Origin: Rhyacichthys aspro
Taxonomy: Eukaryota > Chordata > Actinopteri > Gobiiformes > Rhyacichthyidae
Assembly (NCBI GenBank): GCA_036850595.1
Contig: CM072165.1
Coordinates: 13,414,609-13,478,608 of the forward strand
Length of the DNA stretch: 64,000 nucleotides
Direction: 5' to 3'
The notes under the pieces are model-generated. The model was given only the letters and a program-made list of their open reading frames with translations. It was not told where the DNA came from and did not search any database. The translations under genes were made by a program, and so were the position numbers. The stretch's first letter is position 1. Each line of letters begins with the position of its first letter. Positions 34,674 to 45,835 of this stretch are shown here, piece after piece.

Positions 34674-37600
34674 GGGGCAGCCAAAGCGAACTTTGTAATC
34701 TTGGCAACGGCGTCCTCTCTGATCACGATTGCGACAGACAAATCCCTCAGTTGGGCTCCAGCTGAAACAGTAAATGTGCTCAGTAAGGGTTTCAGAGTCT
34801 TACATGTTGATGAGGCAGCCTAAAAACCTGCTGTAAACTTGTTTAAAGTAGATTTTCAGTGCATTCTTTTCATCTCTATAATTTCATTATATTACAATAC
34901 AATACTACAAAACATTAGTATTGTGTATGAAAATATTCTTTAAACTTACAGAAAGAATGACTGTCCAGTGAAGTCGGGTGCGGTGTTTGTGTTTGCGGTC
35001 TTAACATCAATGAAAAGAGGTTTTTCGCAGATTTCACCTGGATGTTCTTCCCTCAGGTTCGGGAGGAGTTCCCAGTCACCAATGCCACTAGGTCTGTCCC
35101 GATTAAACCAACTGGTCCAGCACACTGGCCAGAGAAGAAGACTGTTCAGCCACTAATCACAACACCAATGAAAGATGGTCTGATGCTGCATTAATGTGGT
35201 TCTTGGAAACTCCAAAATGAAAGCACATGAACACAATAAAGTACATCCTTTTTCAGAAACACAAACCGTCCGAGAACAACATGAATGCAGCCTTGGAGCA
35301 ACCCTGCGTAACTTTAGCGTAACTTTCTTTCTGTGCAACTCATGGATAGAGGTCAAGAAAGAGCATGTCTTCTGAAATAATAGGCTCATTTTAGTATATT
35401 TTGTATAAATATGACTTTGCTAGGGTCCAGTGTATTGATCTGTTTTCTTCATTAAATGCATAGTGTGGCATACTGCCATGAGAGCACTCATAAATCTTTT
35501 GCAATATGCCATGGTCCCAGTGAAAGGAATGTTATATTAGAGGTTTCTGTCCAGTTGAGGGTACTGTGTGATAGGCATGATTCTACTGATCTCATGTCTA
35601 AGAACCATCAACAAAATTTTGAGAATATATATTTTTGGGCTAAAGGTTTATGCAGTGGTACTTTGAGCTACATTAAAAACAAGTTCATAAATGTTAGACA
35701 AACCTTTTTGTCTGCAAAACTCTTCTGGGCACATGAACCGAACCTTATAATCATGACAATTGCACCCTGACTGGTCAGAGTTTTTACAGATGAATCCGGT
35801 GATTGTGTCAGATCTGTTGATGGAAGAAAAATAAGTTCAGACACTTGAGGAAACTTCATTATTCTTGGAAGGGCTTTTTGAGTTACATTTCCACAGTCAA
35901 AGCCAAAAACAGTCTGGATGGATTTTATACCAGTGAAACCAAATCAGTAAAGAATATTAAAAATACGCACTTGGCAATAATGTCTCCTGTTGAAGCTACA
36001 CTGTCTCCAGCTGTAGTCTGGACCTCAATTTCAAGAGGGTTGTTGCAGACTTTTGCTAGATTTTCGATGTGAAGGTAATCGAGGGTCTCCCAGTCACCTT
36101 CTCCTGTGGGGTCATCTCTGTCAAACCATTCAGTCCAACAACCTGCAACAGAAATATAGAATTTAAATGGGACTTACATTTAATAATATGGTACAGATTT
36201 AAGTTGGTGTAAGAACTCACCAGTGTCAATGGGAACATCTCGCTCATCGCAGTATCTGTCAGGGTTACCTCTGCATTTTGTTTTTCCTCTGCTGCCATTG
36301 TCCTCAACCATATCATCGACCAAGTCCTGATCTTGATCATCATCATCATCACTGTCCATGTCCACATCCTTATCTTCCTCACTCTCCTCATATCTGAATT
36401 GGTCCTCATGTTCCTCATTCTCCTCAGAGCTGTGCTGGTCCTCAGAGCTGTCCGGGTCCTCATGTTCCTCACTCTCCTCAGAACTGTGCTGGCAATCAGA
36501 GCTGTGCTGGTCCTCAGAGCTGTGTGGGTCCTCATCTTTAATGGTCTTGTTCTCATTGCTGCCTTTGTCCATTCCTATGGTTTTACACTTTTTCCAAAGG
36601 CTTCCATGTTTTCCATCTTCATGTTCCTCACTCTTTTCAGAGCTTTGCGGGTCCTCATGTTCCTCACACTTTTCAGAGCTCTGCGGGTCCTCATGTTCCT
36701 CACTCTTTTCAGAGCTGTCTGGGTCCTCATGTTCCTCACTCTTTTCAGAAGTGTGTGGGTCCTCATGTTCCTCACTCTTTTCAGAACTGTGTGAGTCCTC
36801 ATGTTCCTCACTCTTTTCAGAACTGTTTGGGTCCTCATGTTCCTCACTCTTTTCAGAACAGTGTGGGTCCTCAGAGCTGTCCGGGTCCTCATGTTCCTCA
36901 CTCCTTTCAGAACTGTGTGGGTCCTGATGTTCCTCACTCTTTTCAGAACTGTGCGAGTCCTCAGAGCTGTGTGGGTCCTCATCTTTAATGGTCTTGTTCT
37001 CATTGCTGCCTTTGTCCATTCCTATGGTTTTACACTTGTTCCAAAGGCTTCCATGTTTTCCATCTTTATGTTCCTCACTCTTTTCAGAGCTTTGCGGGTC
37101 CTCATGTTCCTCACACTTTTCAGAGCTCTGCGGGTCCTCATGTTCCTCACTCCTTTCAGAACTGTGTGGGTCCTGATGTTCCTCACTCTTTTCAGAACTG
37201 TGCGAGTCCTCAGAGCTGTGTGGATCCTCATCTTTAATGGTCTTGTTCTCATTGCTGCCTTTGTCCATTCCTATGGTTTTACACTTGTTCCAAAGGCTTC
37301 CATGTTTTCCATCTTCATGTTCCTCACTCTTTTCAGAGCTGCGCGGGTCCTCATGTTCCTCACTCTTTTCAGAGCTGCGCGGGTCCTCATGTTCCTCACT
37401 CATTTCTGAGCTGCACGGGTCCTCATGTTCCTCACTCTTTTCAGAGCTCCGCGGGTCCTCATGTTCCTCACTCTTTTCCGAGCTGCGCGGGTCCTCATGT
37501 TCCTCACTCTTTTCTGAGCTGCGTGGGTCCTCATGTTCCTCACTCATTTCAGAGCTGCGCGGGTCCTCATGTTCCTCACTCTTTTCAGAGCTGCACGGGT

Positions 37601-40600
37601 CCTCATGTTCCTCACTCTTTTCAGAGCTGCGCGGGTCCTCATGTTCCTCACTCTTTTCAGAGCTGCGCGGGTCCTCATGTTCCTCACTCTTTTCAGAGCT
37701 GCGCGGGTTCTCATGTTCCTCACTCTTTTCAGAGCTGCGCGGGTCCTCATGTTCCTCACTCTTTTCCGAGCTACGCGGGTCCTCATGTTCCTCACTCTTT
37801 TCCGAGCTGCGCGGGTCCTCATGTTCCTCACTCATTTCAGAGCTGCGCGGGTCCTCATGTTCCTCACTCTTTTCCGAGCTGCGCGGGTCCTCATGTTCCT
37901 CACTCTTCTCCAAGCTGCGTGGGTCCTCATGTTCCTCACTAATTTCAAAGCTGCGCGGGTCCTCATGTTCCTCACTCTTTTCAGAACTATGCAGTTCTGT
38001 TCTGTTCTCATTGCTGCCTTTGTCCATTCCTATGTTTTTACACTTGTTCCAAAGTCTTCCATGTTTTCCATCCTCATGTTCCTCACTCTTTTCAGAGCTG
38101 TGCAGGTCCTCATGTTCCTCACACTTTTCAGAGCTCTGCGGGTCCTCATGTTCCTCACTCTTTTCAGAGCTGCGCGGGTCCTCATGTTCCTCACTCTTTT
38201 CAGAGCTGTGTGGGTCCTCATGTTCCTCACTCTTTTCAGAGCTGTGCTGGTCCTCATGTTCCTCACTCTTTTCAGAGCTGTGCGGGTCCTCATGTTCCTC
38301 ACTCTTTTCTGAGCTGCGTGGGTCCTCATGTTCCTCACTCTTTTCAGAGCTGCACGGGTCCTCATGTTCCTCACTCTTTTCAGAGCTGCTGGGTCCTCAT
38401 GTTCCTCACTCTTTTCAGAGCTGCGTGGGTCCTCATGTTCCTCACTCTTTTCAGAGCTGTGCGGGTCCTCATGTTCCTCACTCTTTTCAGAGCTGCTGGG
38501 TCCTCATGTTCCTCACTCTTTTCAGAGCTGTGCGGGTCCTCATGTTCCTCACTCTTTTCAGAGCTGCGTGGGTCCTCATGTTCCTCACTAATTTCAGAGC
38601 TGCGCGGGTCCTCATGTTCCTCACTCTTTTCAGAACTATGCAGTTCTGTTCTGTTCTCATTGCTGCCTTTGTCCATTCCTATGTTTTTACACTTGTTCCA
38701 AAGTCTTCCATGTTTTCCATCCTCATGTTCCTCACTCTTTTCAGAGCTGTGCAGGTCCTCATGTTCCTCACACTTTTCAGAGCTCTGCGGGTCCTCATGT
38801 TCCTCACTCTTTTCAGAGCTGCGCGGGTCCTCATGTTCCTCACTCTTTTCAGAGCTGCGCGGGTCCTCATGTTCCTCACTCTTTTCAGAGCTCCGCGGGA
38901 CCTCATGTTCCTCACTCTTTTCTGAGCTGCGTGGGTCCTCATGTTCCTCACTCATTTCAGAGCTGCGCGGGTCCTCATGTTCCTCACTCTTTTCAGAGCT
39001 GCGCGGGTCCTCATGTTCCTCACTCTTTTCAGAGCTGCGCGGGTCCTCATGTTCCTCACTCTTTTCAGAGCTGCGCGGGTCCTCATGTTCCTCACTCTTT
39101 TCAGAGCTGCGTGGGTCCTCATGTTCCTCACTCGTTTCAGAGCTGCGCGGGTCCTCATGTTCCTCACTCTTTTCAGAGCTGCGCGGGTCCTCATGTTCCT
39201 CACTCTTTTCAGAGCTGCGCGGGTCCTCATGTTCCTCACTAATTTCAGAGCTGCGCGGGTCCTCATGTTCCTCACTCTTTTCAGAACTATGCAGTTCTGT
39301 TCTGTTCTCATTGCTGCCTTTGTCCATTCCTATGTTTTTACACTTGTTCCAAAGTCTTCCATGTTTTCCATCCTCATGTTCCTCACTCTTTTCAGAGCTG
39401 CGCGGGTCCTCATGTTCCTCACTCATTTCAGAGCTGCGCGGGTCCTCATGTTCCTCACTCTTTTCAGAGCTGCGCGGGTCCTCATGTTCCTCACTCTTTT
39501 CAGAGCTGCGCGGGTCCTCATGTTCCTCACTCTTTTCAGAGCTCCGCGGGTCCTCATGTTCCTCACTCTTTTCCGAGCTGCGCGGGTCCTCATGTTCCTC
39601 ACTCTTTTCCGAGCTGCGCAGGCCTTCATGTTCCTCACTCTTTTCCGAGCTGCGCGGGTCCTCATGTTCCTCACTCTTTTCAGAGCTGCGCGGTTCCTCA
39701 TGTTCCTCACTCTTTTCCGAGCTCCGCGGGTCCTCATGTTCCTCACTCTTTTCCGAGCTGCGCGGGCCTTCATGTTCCTCACTCTTTTCAGAGCTGCGCG
39801 GGTCCTCATGTTCCTCACTCTTTTCAGAGCTGCGCGGGTCCTCATGTTCCTCACTCATTTCAGAGCTGCGCGGGTCCTCATGTTCCTCACTCTTTTCAGA
39901 GCTGCGCGGGTCCTCATGTTCCTCACTCTTTTCAGAGCTGCGTGGGTCCTCATGTTCCTCACTCTTTTCTGAGCTGCGTGGGTCCTCATGTTCCTCACTC
40001 ATTTCAGAGCTGCGCGGGTCCTCATGTTCCTCACTCTTTTCAGAGCTGCGCGGGTCCTCATGTTCCTCACTCTTTTCAGAGCTGCGTGGGTCCTCATGTT
40101 CCTCACTCTTTTCAGAACTGTGTGGGTCCTCATGTTCCTCACTCTTTTCATCTTCCTTTTTTTGGCTTTTCTCATCTTCTTTGCTGCTGTTCTCTTCTTT
40201 GCAGTTTTTGTCCCTTCCTCTGTTTTTACACTTCTTGTTCCGAGGGTGTCCACCGTTTTCTTCGTCCTCTTCCTTGCTGTTCTTGTCCTTGCTTTCTTTG
40301 TTTGCTCTACTGTCCCTCTCGTTACTGTTGTTCTTGTACTTTTCTTCATCATTCTTGCTGTCATTTTCGTCTTGGCTACTCTTGTCCTCAATACTGTATT
40401 GTGCTTCTTTTCTTTGTTCGCCCTTTTCTTCGTTTATTTCTTTCTTCTTTTCTTTGCCCTTTCCTTTGTCTGCAGGTCTGTCTTTATTGTTTCGCTGCTG
40501 GTGCTCCTCGAGCGAGTGTCTCTTCTCACCGCTGTCCTCATCTTTCCTGTCTCTGTCATGTCCTCTGGATTTAGTTTTGTTTCTTTGATTCCTGTCCCCA

Positions 40601-43600
40601 TTGTTTCCTTCACTCTTTTTACGGTTGCTTCCTTTTTTGTTTCCTTCACTCTTTCCTTCATCCTCTCCTTGATTGCTCCAATCATCCCTTGCTTGTTTAC
40701 CTCCTTGTGTGCTTTCTTCACTATTCCTTTCATTATGTCCTTGTTTGCTTCCATCATCCTTTCCTTTGCGTCCCTGCTCATTTCTTTCCTCTTTTCCGTG
40801 ATTGATTCCTTCATTTTTTCCTTCAGTCACTCTCTGATTGTTTCCTTGTTTGCTTCCTTCGCCATTATCTTCACGCTTTGCGTCACAGAATCCCACTAAA
40901 CACATAACAAAGTCACTTTAGTCAATTAGTAGAAGAATAATACAATACAATACATCAGTTTTGCAGCACAAGTAATCCAAGTATTTGTCTTATTACTTTT
41001 CAAATATTAACGTGTTTGTAGAAGAGAAACTTCATCAACATCCCTCTGCTTCTCATTGGACAACTCAATGGATATCCCAATGGATATGGAGGCCCTATTG
41101 TGCGTGCCCAATGTGTCAAAAAAGCAGACTGGAGTCTTATCACTGCTCTGTCTAATTAATAGTATATACACTATAAAGTACTTGTCCCCTGATTTCTGTT
41201 TTGCTTTTGGGGGTTTTTTTTAGCATATTTGTCACACTTAAATGTTTCAGATCATCAAACAAATTTAAATATTAGACAAAAATAACTGTAGTATATACAA
41301 AATTTAGTTTTTAAGTGATTATTTTATTTATTAAGGGAAAAAGCTCTGAACTTCTGAAGCTACATGTGGCACAACCAGTTATTAGGTTTTGCGGGGCAAC
41401 TACTTTTTCACATAAGGCCATGTAGCTTCAGATAGCTTTTCCCTTTATAAATAATCGTGGTTTGTTTGAGATGTTATCTTCACAGCTGTACGTTCATTTA
41501 ACAAACCATGTTTTGGATTTGCCTGTTATATGTGTTTTATTTTAATAAATAAAACTCTACAGTAGCAATACAACACAGCAGCACATAATCAAAGTGCACT
41601 AAAGGAGTATAAATTATGTTGGTAAGCAAAGCCGCTTGTCAGGGTCTCCATGGTAACGCTCAGAGGGAGGGGTCTGTGAAACTAAGATAAACTGTAGGCT
41701 ACATGAAGTTAGCTTTCCTTTCTCTCGCTGCTAAAAAATAAGCTAATTGAACAGTAAAACGAGGTAAACATCAGAATATATCGTGCTGAGTCTCTACCTT
41801 CATTTACCTGGCTCTGCTCAGCTCTGTGCCAGTCTGCTCGTGCGTGAGCATGCGATATTGGGCACCACTTACCGAGTTTGACCCTAAATTCAAAGTGCGG
41901 AGGGTTATGCTACCTGGCAGTCAAACCAAAGTGTATGTATTAAACGAAGAATGAGGAGGCTTCATGGGTGCTCATCGGTAAGTCACGTTTTAAAAAACCA
42001 TTTAGAGGGAAATTGGATAGAACTCCAAGTGGTAGCACACCCCAGTGGCCTACCGCGGGAAGTGCAGCAGCACCCCCTGACACTAGTACAGGAGCGGGAC
42101 GCTGATCAAGGTATTGCGAAGCGTCCGGAGAAGTGTTGCCAGATACTCGAGACCAAATTATCATACAGAAAGCAAACATTATCGTACAATGAAGTTGTGA
42201 CAATATAAACACAACATAAAGGACTTTATGACGCGTACACCTATTTAAAGAAACGGCTATTAGACTCTGTTTTCTAAAGCATTAATTATAGAGGATTAAA
42301 AGTCAAAGGGGTTTGGTGTCCCGATGGTTACCGCCCATATAGCCTCACGTATCGTGGTGTACAAACTTAGAAAGGACACAAAAATTGACGTAAAACTCCA
42401 AACATAAAAACACCAAACAAAATCACAAAATCCTCTAACTGTATAATATTTTAAGAAATCCACATTCAGGCATCCAATGAAATCACTCACCAGGCTGGTG
42501 AATTGGAAGTGTTTTGTGGCAGTAACTTTTGTATGTTCAAAAACCTTCTGCTTATTGCAATACAACAGGTGCGAGCTAACCTTTAAAAATAGGGTCTAAA
42601 TCTAACTGGGTTTTTTGCTCATTCGTATCTATTACTAGACTTAATTGTCTCGAATACACACTAACTTAGAGCTTAAACGCGCGGTGAGTTGTGGCATTTC
42701 CAGACTCCAAGCAGATGATGGCAGGTGACTACATTTGTCTCATGAGAGTTTATTTGAGATGTAATTGGAGCATTTACTGCAGACCCAGAGTCAGTTTTTA
42801 TATCTCTCATAACATAGCCAATCATAACATTAATGTTGAGGCTGAATCTGATTCCACAAACTTGTCTCCACCTCAGGTTCCGTGAAATCGGCACGGCTCT
42901 GGAAATAATCAGCCAATCATAATTCGCAGGTGGTTCTTAGTAAGTTGTTTCTCGGCAAACACTGCCTATTGGCTAAACATTTAGAAAGTACATGGCGATA
43001 AATGTAGTAGCGAGGGCGCTGATGTCTGACAGCTTGTCTCAGATCACAGCCAACGGGTTTAAAACGGTACACAATTACAATGGTTGACCCTCAGTGTGAT
43101 GTGATTTGTATTTCAGCTGCAAATGTGTAAATGAATGAATTAACTTAGTAAAAGCGAGCGATAACGTGAGCTACAGTGGAGAGGGATGCGTAATTTGTTT
43201 CTGGCCACAGCCCAAGTCTCCTCCAGGGGAAGTACGGTTTATCATGTTAAATTAAACTGTGAAAATGTTAGAGATTTTGTGCAGGATGAGATCGTTAGAG
43301 CTGCATCTCAGGACCCAGCTGAATGACACCAGCCAACCTTTTTCAAACTATTCACTCACTGCAGCTCAATTTACTTATGCCCTCTGTTGTTGACTAATTT
43401 TAACAGTTAATGCTCTGATCAGACGGCCATATATCAGCTACATTAATTATTGATTACTTACTGGAGACCACTGGACATCAATAAGTAAATGTGATTATTT
43501 GTCATCAATCAACATATGACACAACGCTTTAAGATCTATTTTGACCGTATTGTGACTATCTCTGTTTACAATGTAGTATTCGAGTAAGATAAGATAATCA

Positions 43601-43885
43601 GATTAAAAAAAAAGCATACTCAAAGATTTTGTCAATCTTTTGCATTATTGCAGCATTCCACTTGAAAAACTGATCAATTTGGTTCATAAATTTAAACCAG
43701 AGATTTATAAAATAATGCAACATAATGATAAAAAGACTTACCGATAAGCAGGACAATTATTAAAGCACTAATTATCTGTTGGGAAAAAATGAAAGACAAA
43801 TTGTCATCAAGCACAGTTTTGATAAATTGTAATTCAAGTGCATACTGACATTTTTAAAATAATGATACTATACCCAATTTCTCAT
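34662..43885 (-). CDS. Secreted acidic repeat protein with two WxxW domains (frame broken)
   Basis: Coding exons in order are 43874-43885, 43742-43775, 36221-40895, 35971-36142, 35704-35813, 34950-35124 and 34662-34761. Exons 1-2 plus the start of exon 3 give a signal peptide (MRNWIISALIIVLLIV then GFCDA). Exon 3 (4,675 bp) encodes about 250 K/E/N/G/R-rich residues, then several dozen SEKSEEHEDPRS-type 12-mers with spacer cassettes, then a D/E-rich tail. The last four exons encode two Mucin2_WxxW-type domains: CWTEWFDRDDPTGEGDWE with FICKN and HDYKVRFMCP, and CWTSWFNRDRPSGIGDWE with FVCRN and CQDYKVRFGCP. All splice phases agree only if two 1-bp deletions in the array (38384-38393 and 38491-38500) are discounted; the intended protein is then about 1,759 residues. 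As written, translation leaves frame at 38491 and stops at about 38380, losing both WxxW domains. The family occurs in gel-forming mucins and CILP. A role in extracellular matrix, mucus or mineral binding is inference. Confidence 0.72.
35297..35672 (+). repeat. Dispersed repeat, copy B (partner at 8.2 kb)
   Basis: Same-orientation relative of 8216-8733, sharing the ordered blocks listed there, including GAGGTTTCTGTCCAG and TGTCTAAGAACCATCA. It lies in the intron between the two WxxW domain modules. It is shorter because the microsatellite of copy A is absent. Confidence 0.7.
36390..40143 (-). repeat. 36-bp coding minisatellite with six spacer cassettes
   Basis: The unit is 36 bp, encoding SEKSEEHEDPRS on the minus strand, with variants such as PHSS, PCSS, PQSS, SEMS, SEIS and SEKC. 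By length I estimate 80-90 units. Six cassettes beginning GKHGRLWNKCKNIGMDKG or GKHGSLWNKCKTIGMDKG interrupt the array, near 39370, 38710, 38050, 37310, 37070 and 36610, showing higher-order duplication. The three upstream cassettes (RTELHSS ending) and the three downstream ones (KTIKDEDPHSS ending) form two subtypes. Central units are nearly identical at the DNA level, which suggests recent expansion or gene conversion. Confidence 0.95.
38384..38500 (-). other. Two identical 1-bp frameshift sites in the repeat array
   Basis: AGCTGCTGGG at 38384-38393 and 38491-38500 replaces the usual AGCTGCGCGGG or AGCTGCGTGGG, each one base short. The sites are 107 bp apart, which is three units minus one base, so the second probably arose by duplication of a segment carrying the first. 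Restoring one base at each makes the long exon start and end in the phases its neighbours require. Confidence 0.85.
41221..41465. mobile_element. MITE-like inverted-repeat element in first large intron
   Basis: TTATTTATTAAGGGAAAAAGC then CTTCTGAAGCTACATG on the left pairs with CATGTAGCTTCAGATAGC then TTTTCCCTTTATAAATAA on the right. The middle contains the fish element signature AACTACTTTTTCACATAAGG. The preceding sequence, CACACTTAAATGTTTCAGATCA, belongs to the same family as the 33.6-kb remnant. Non-coding. Confidence 0.65.
42817..42974. promoter_or_regulatory. Cluster of three CCAAT boxes in an intron
   Basis: AGCCAATCAT occurs at 42817 and 42911 on the plus strand, and ATTGGCT (its inverse core) at 42968, all within 158 bp. 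They lie inside the 2.8-kb intron before the giant exon of the WxxW gene. Clustered CCAAT boxes often mark NF-Y promoters, so this could be an internal promoter, but no transcript start is visible. Confidence 0.3.
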
Positions 43886-44054
43886 TGTGTCGACTTAGAG
43901 TGACAATTTCAACCTGAAGAAATTATGTGAGAAAAAAAACAATTGAAATAAAAAAAAAATCAATTAAATAATCTGTATAACTTTTTCCTATATGTTACAA
44001 TAGTTAAAAAAAAAAAAAAAACAGTTTGTAAAAACAGATTATGTCCACACTCAC

Positions 44055-44118
44055 CAGAAGTTAGTGATTCTGCTGCTCTAGCTGACAACAGAAGTGAGTC
44101 TCTTGCAATCTCTGGCTC
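44055..44118 (-). other. Probable 5' untranslated exon and promoter of WxxW gene
   Basis: On the minus strand a strong donor (CTG then GTGAGT) ends a non-coding segment at 44055, and the start-codon exon begins after an acceptor at 43914 (TTCTTCAG), making a 141-bp intron. TATTTAGA at about 44150-44143 sits where a TATA box would be for a start near 44115. The exon 5' edge is inferred. Confidence 0.4.
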
Positions 44119-44870
44119 AATCTGCCTTTGTACTCCACCAAATCTAAATACTTACATGCAATTAAAACACGCAAATGGAGAAAAGTAACTCCCACTACTA
44201 ATAAAATAACCAGCTCAATAATCAACGTCAAATATTTTAATTGTAGCCTATAAGAACAAGGACGAAGTAGGGAGTGCTATTATTAAAGGGTCAGGTTATA
44301 GGTCAAACATCATTGAAACATAATATTATTGGCTATTTACATCAGCTGAATGACTCACATTTATCACCTAAATGTCACCTGTTCTAGTTCCTTTGGAAGG
44401 CCTCATATGGAGGACAGGACTTTATATGTCAATTAAATCTGAACCAGTAACTTTTTTGTGTATTTGTTTTACTCTTAGAATCACTATTAGGTTAATTCCT
44501 CTTATGTTTATGCGTAATTTTTAAAAAGAAGTTGTCAAATCATTTTCCAGGATGAAGTCATCGAGGTTAAGTGGCTGACATTTACCACATTTTCCTTTTC
44601 AGTTAATCACTGTCGTCTATTATTGCAAGTAATTACAGTCATCAACTTGGGTGGCTAAGTGTCTGAACTGGTTTAACTGAATACCTGCTTCAAGTTTAGA
44701 ACCAGACTTGGGAATAATGATAATAATAATGAGAATAATTGGAATAATACCAATACATGGCTTACTTTAATTTGCTGGTTGTTATTTTGTACTTATGCAT
44801 AACATTTTTTAATTGTTTCTAAGCTTTTTGTTAAGATCATCATCACAAAGAGAAATGTTGTCCTCAGCTC
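44119..44870. other. Spacer upstream of WxxW gene
   Basis: AT-rich sequence with no ORF of note and no repeat I recognise. Confidence 0.4.
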
Positions 44871-44874
44871 CAAT

Positions 44875-45835
44875 TCAGTTCAGTTCAGTTTTATTTGTAT
44901 AGCCCAGTATCACAACAACAATTGAATCAAAGGGCTTCACAAAACAGACAGTAAAATGCAAACAGGCAGAACAAGACAACATCCCCTGTCCTTAGACCCT
45001 CCATCAGGGTAAGGAACAACTCAAAAAACCCAGCCGGGGAAAAAGAGAAACCTCAGGGAGAACCACAGAAGGAGGGATCAGGCCGTGCAATAGATGTGTC
45101 CAGGACACAAATAGTCATATGTACAAGTGCACGAGAATGTATATGAATATCTCCATGATAATGTCAGGAACAGTTCATCTGAGTGAGAGGAACTGGCAGC
45201 TCCACTGCCATCAGGACCTGATGGCTTCTGTCATGTCACTTTTTGTTTGCCTTATTCAGCACCTGGAGTCCTGAGGGTTTGGGATGTTGGAGTAATACAC
45301 CACCACTGGGGCAAGTGGAGGCCCTGTAGCACTCCCTCTTGCTCTCTTGACTCTGAGAAAGATCTTGTTTAAATCTATTTATCTCTTTGTTGTTAAAGTA
45401 GACACAATTAGAGGCAATGCCCATCCCGATACCACCTCTCTTTCAATTATATTTACTCCATCCTTATTTTTTGACCACTTCCAGCCATTAACTCTTTCTC
45501 AACTAAATGCTTCATCCCAGATCCCTCTACAGACTCTGTTGTTACGACAGTACCGTCAATTTACAGGGCTGATTTAATTTCACTGGCCACTTTTCCAGAC
45601 TGCTTTAAGCAAGTTATCAACCAGCCAAAGAACACTTTGGATCCCTTGGTTTTAGATAACCATAGACCGATATATCTTTTATTAATTTTAACTCCGTTTT
45701 TAATACGTTTCAGTCTGGGTTTTAGAGCAGTACATAGTACAGAGACCTCCCTGGTAAAGCTAATAAATGATCTACATTTAGCAGCCTTCAATACTGTTGA
45801 CCCCTTAGATACTTATGAATCATCTTGAAAACTGT
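44875..45835 (+). mobile_element. LINE-related remnant with reverse transcriptase fragment
   Basis: 44880-45110 carries the widespread fish repeat marked by TTTATTTGTATAGCCCAGTA, AAAGGGCTTCACAAAACAGA, CCTGTCCTTAGACCCTC and AACCCAGCCGGGGAAAAAGA. From about 45450 to 45800 the plus strand reads FDHFQPLTLSQLN and then, after gaps and frame changes, LDNHRPIYLLL and LGFRAVHSTETSLVKLINDL, matching the core of a LINE reverse transcriptase of the L2/CR1 sort. The frame is broken by stops and deletions, so it is dead. Whether the two parts were one insertion is unclear. Confidence 0.7.

Noticed and set aside
37544..39854. Minus-strand RVRNMRTRAALK basic repeat ORFs
   Set aside because: This is the alternative minus frame of the same repeat unit, reached only after a frameshift. 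It has no start context or exon structure of its own.
36390..40143. CRISPR-like or bacterial surface-repeat array
   Set aside because: Units are contiguous with no unique spacers, lie inside a coding exon with GT-AG neighbours, and the surrounding genes are vertebrate.
37237..40588. Very long plus-strand ORFs (hundreds of residues of GSSCSSLFSELR and VLMFLTLFRAAR repeats)
   Set aside because: They are the antisense of the 36-bp coding minisatellite. The minus strand has the signal peptide, phased introns and folded domains; the plus frames have none of these.
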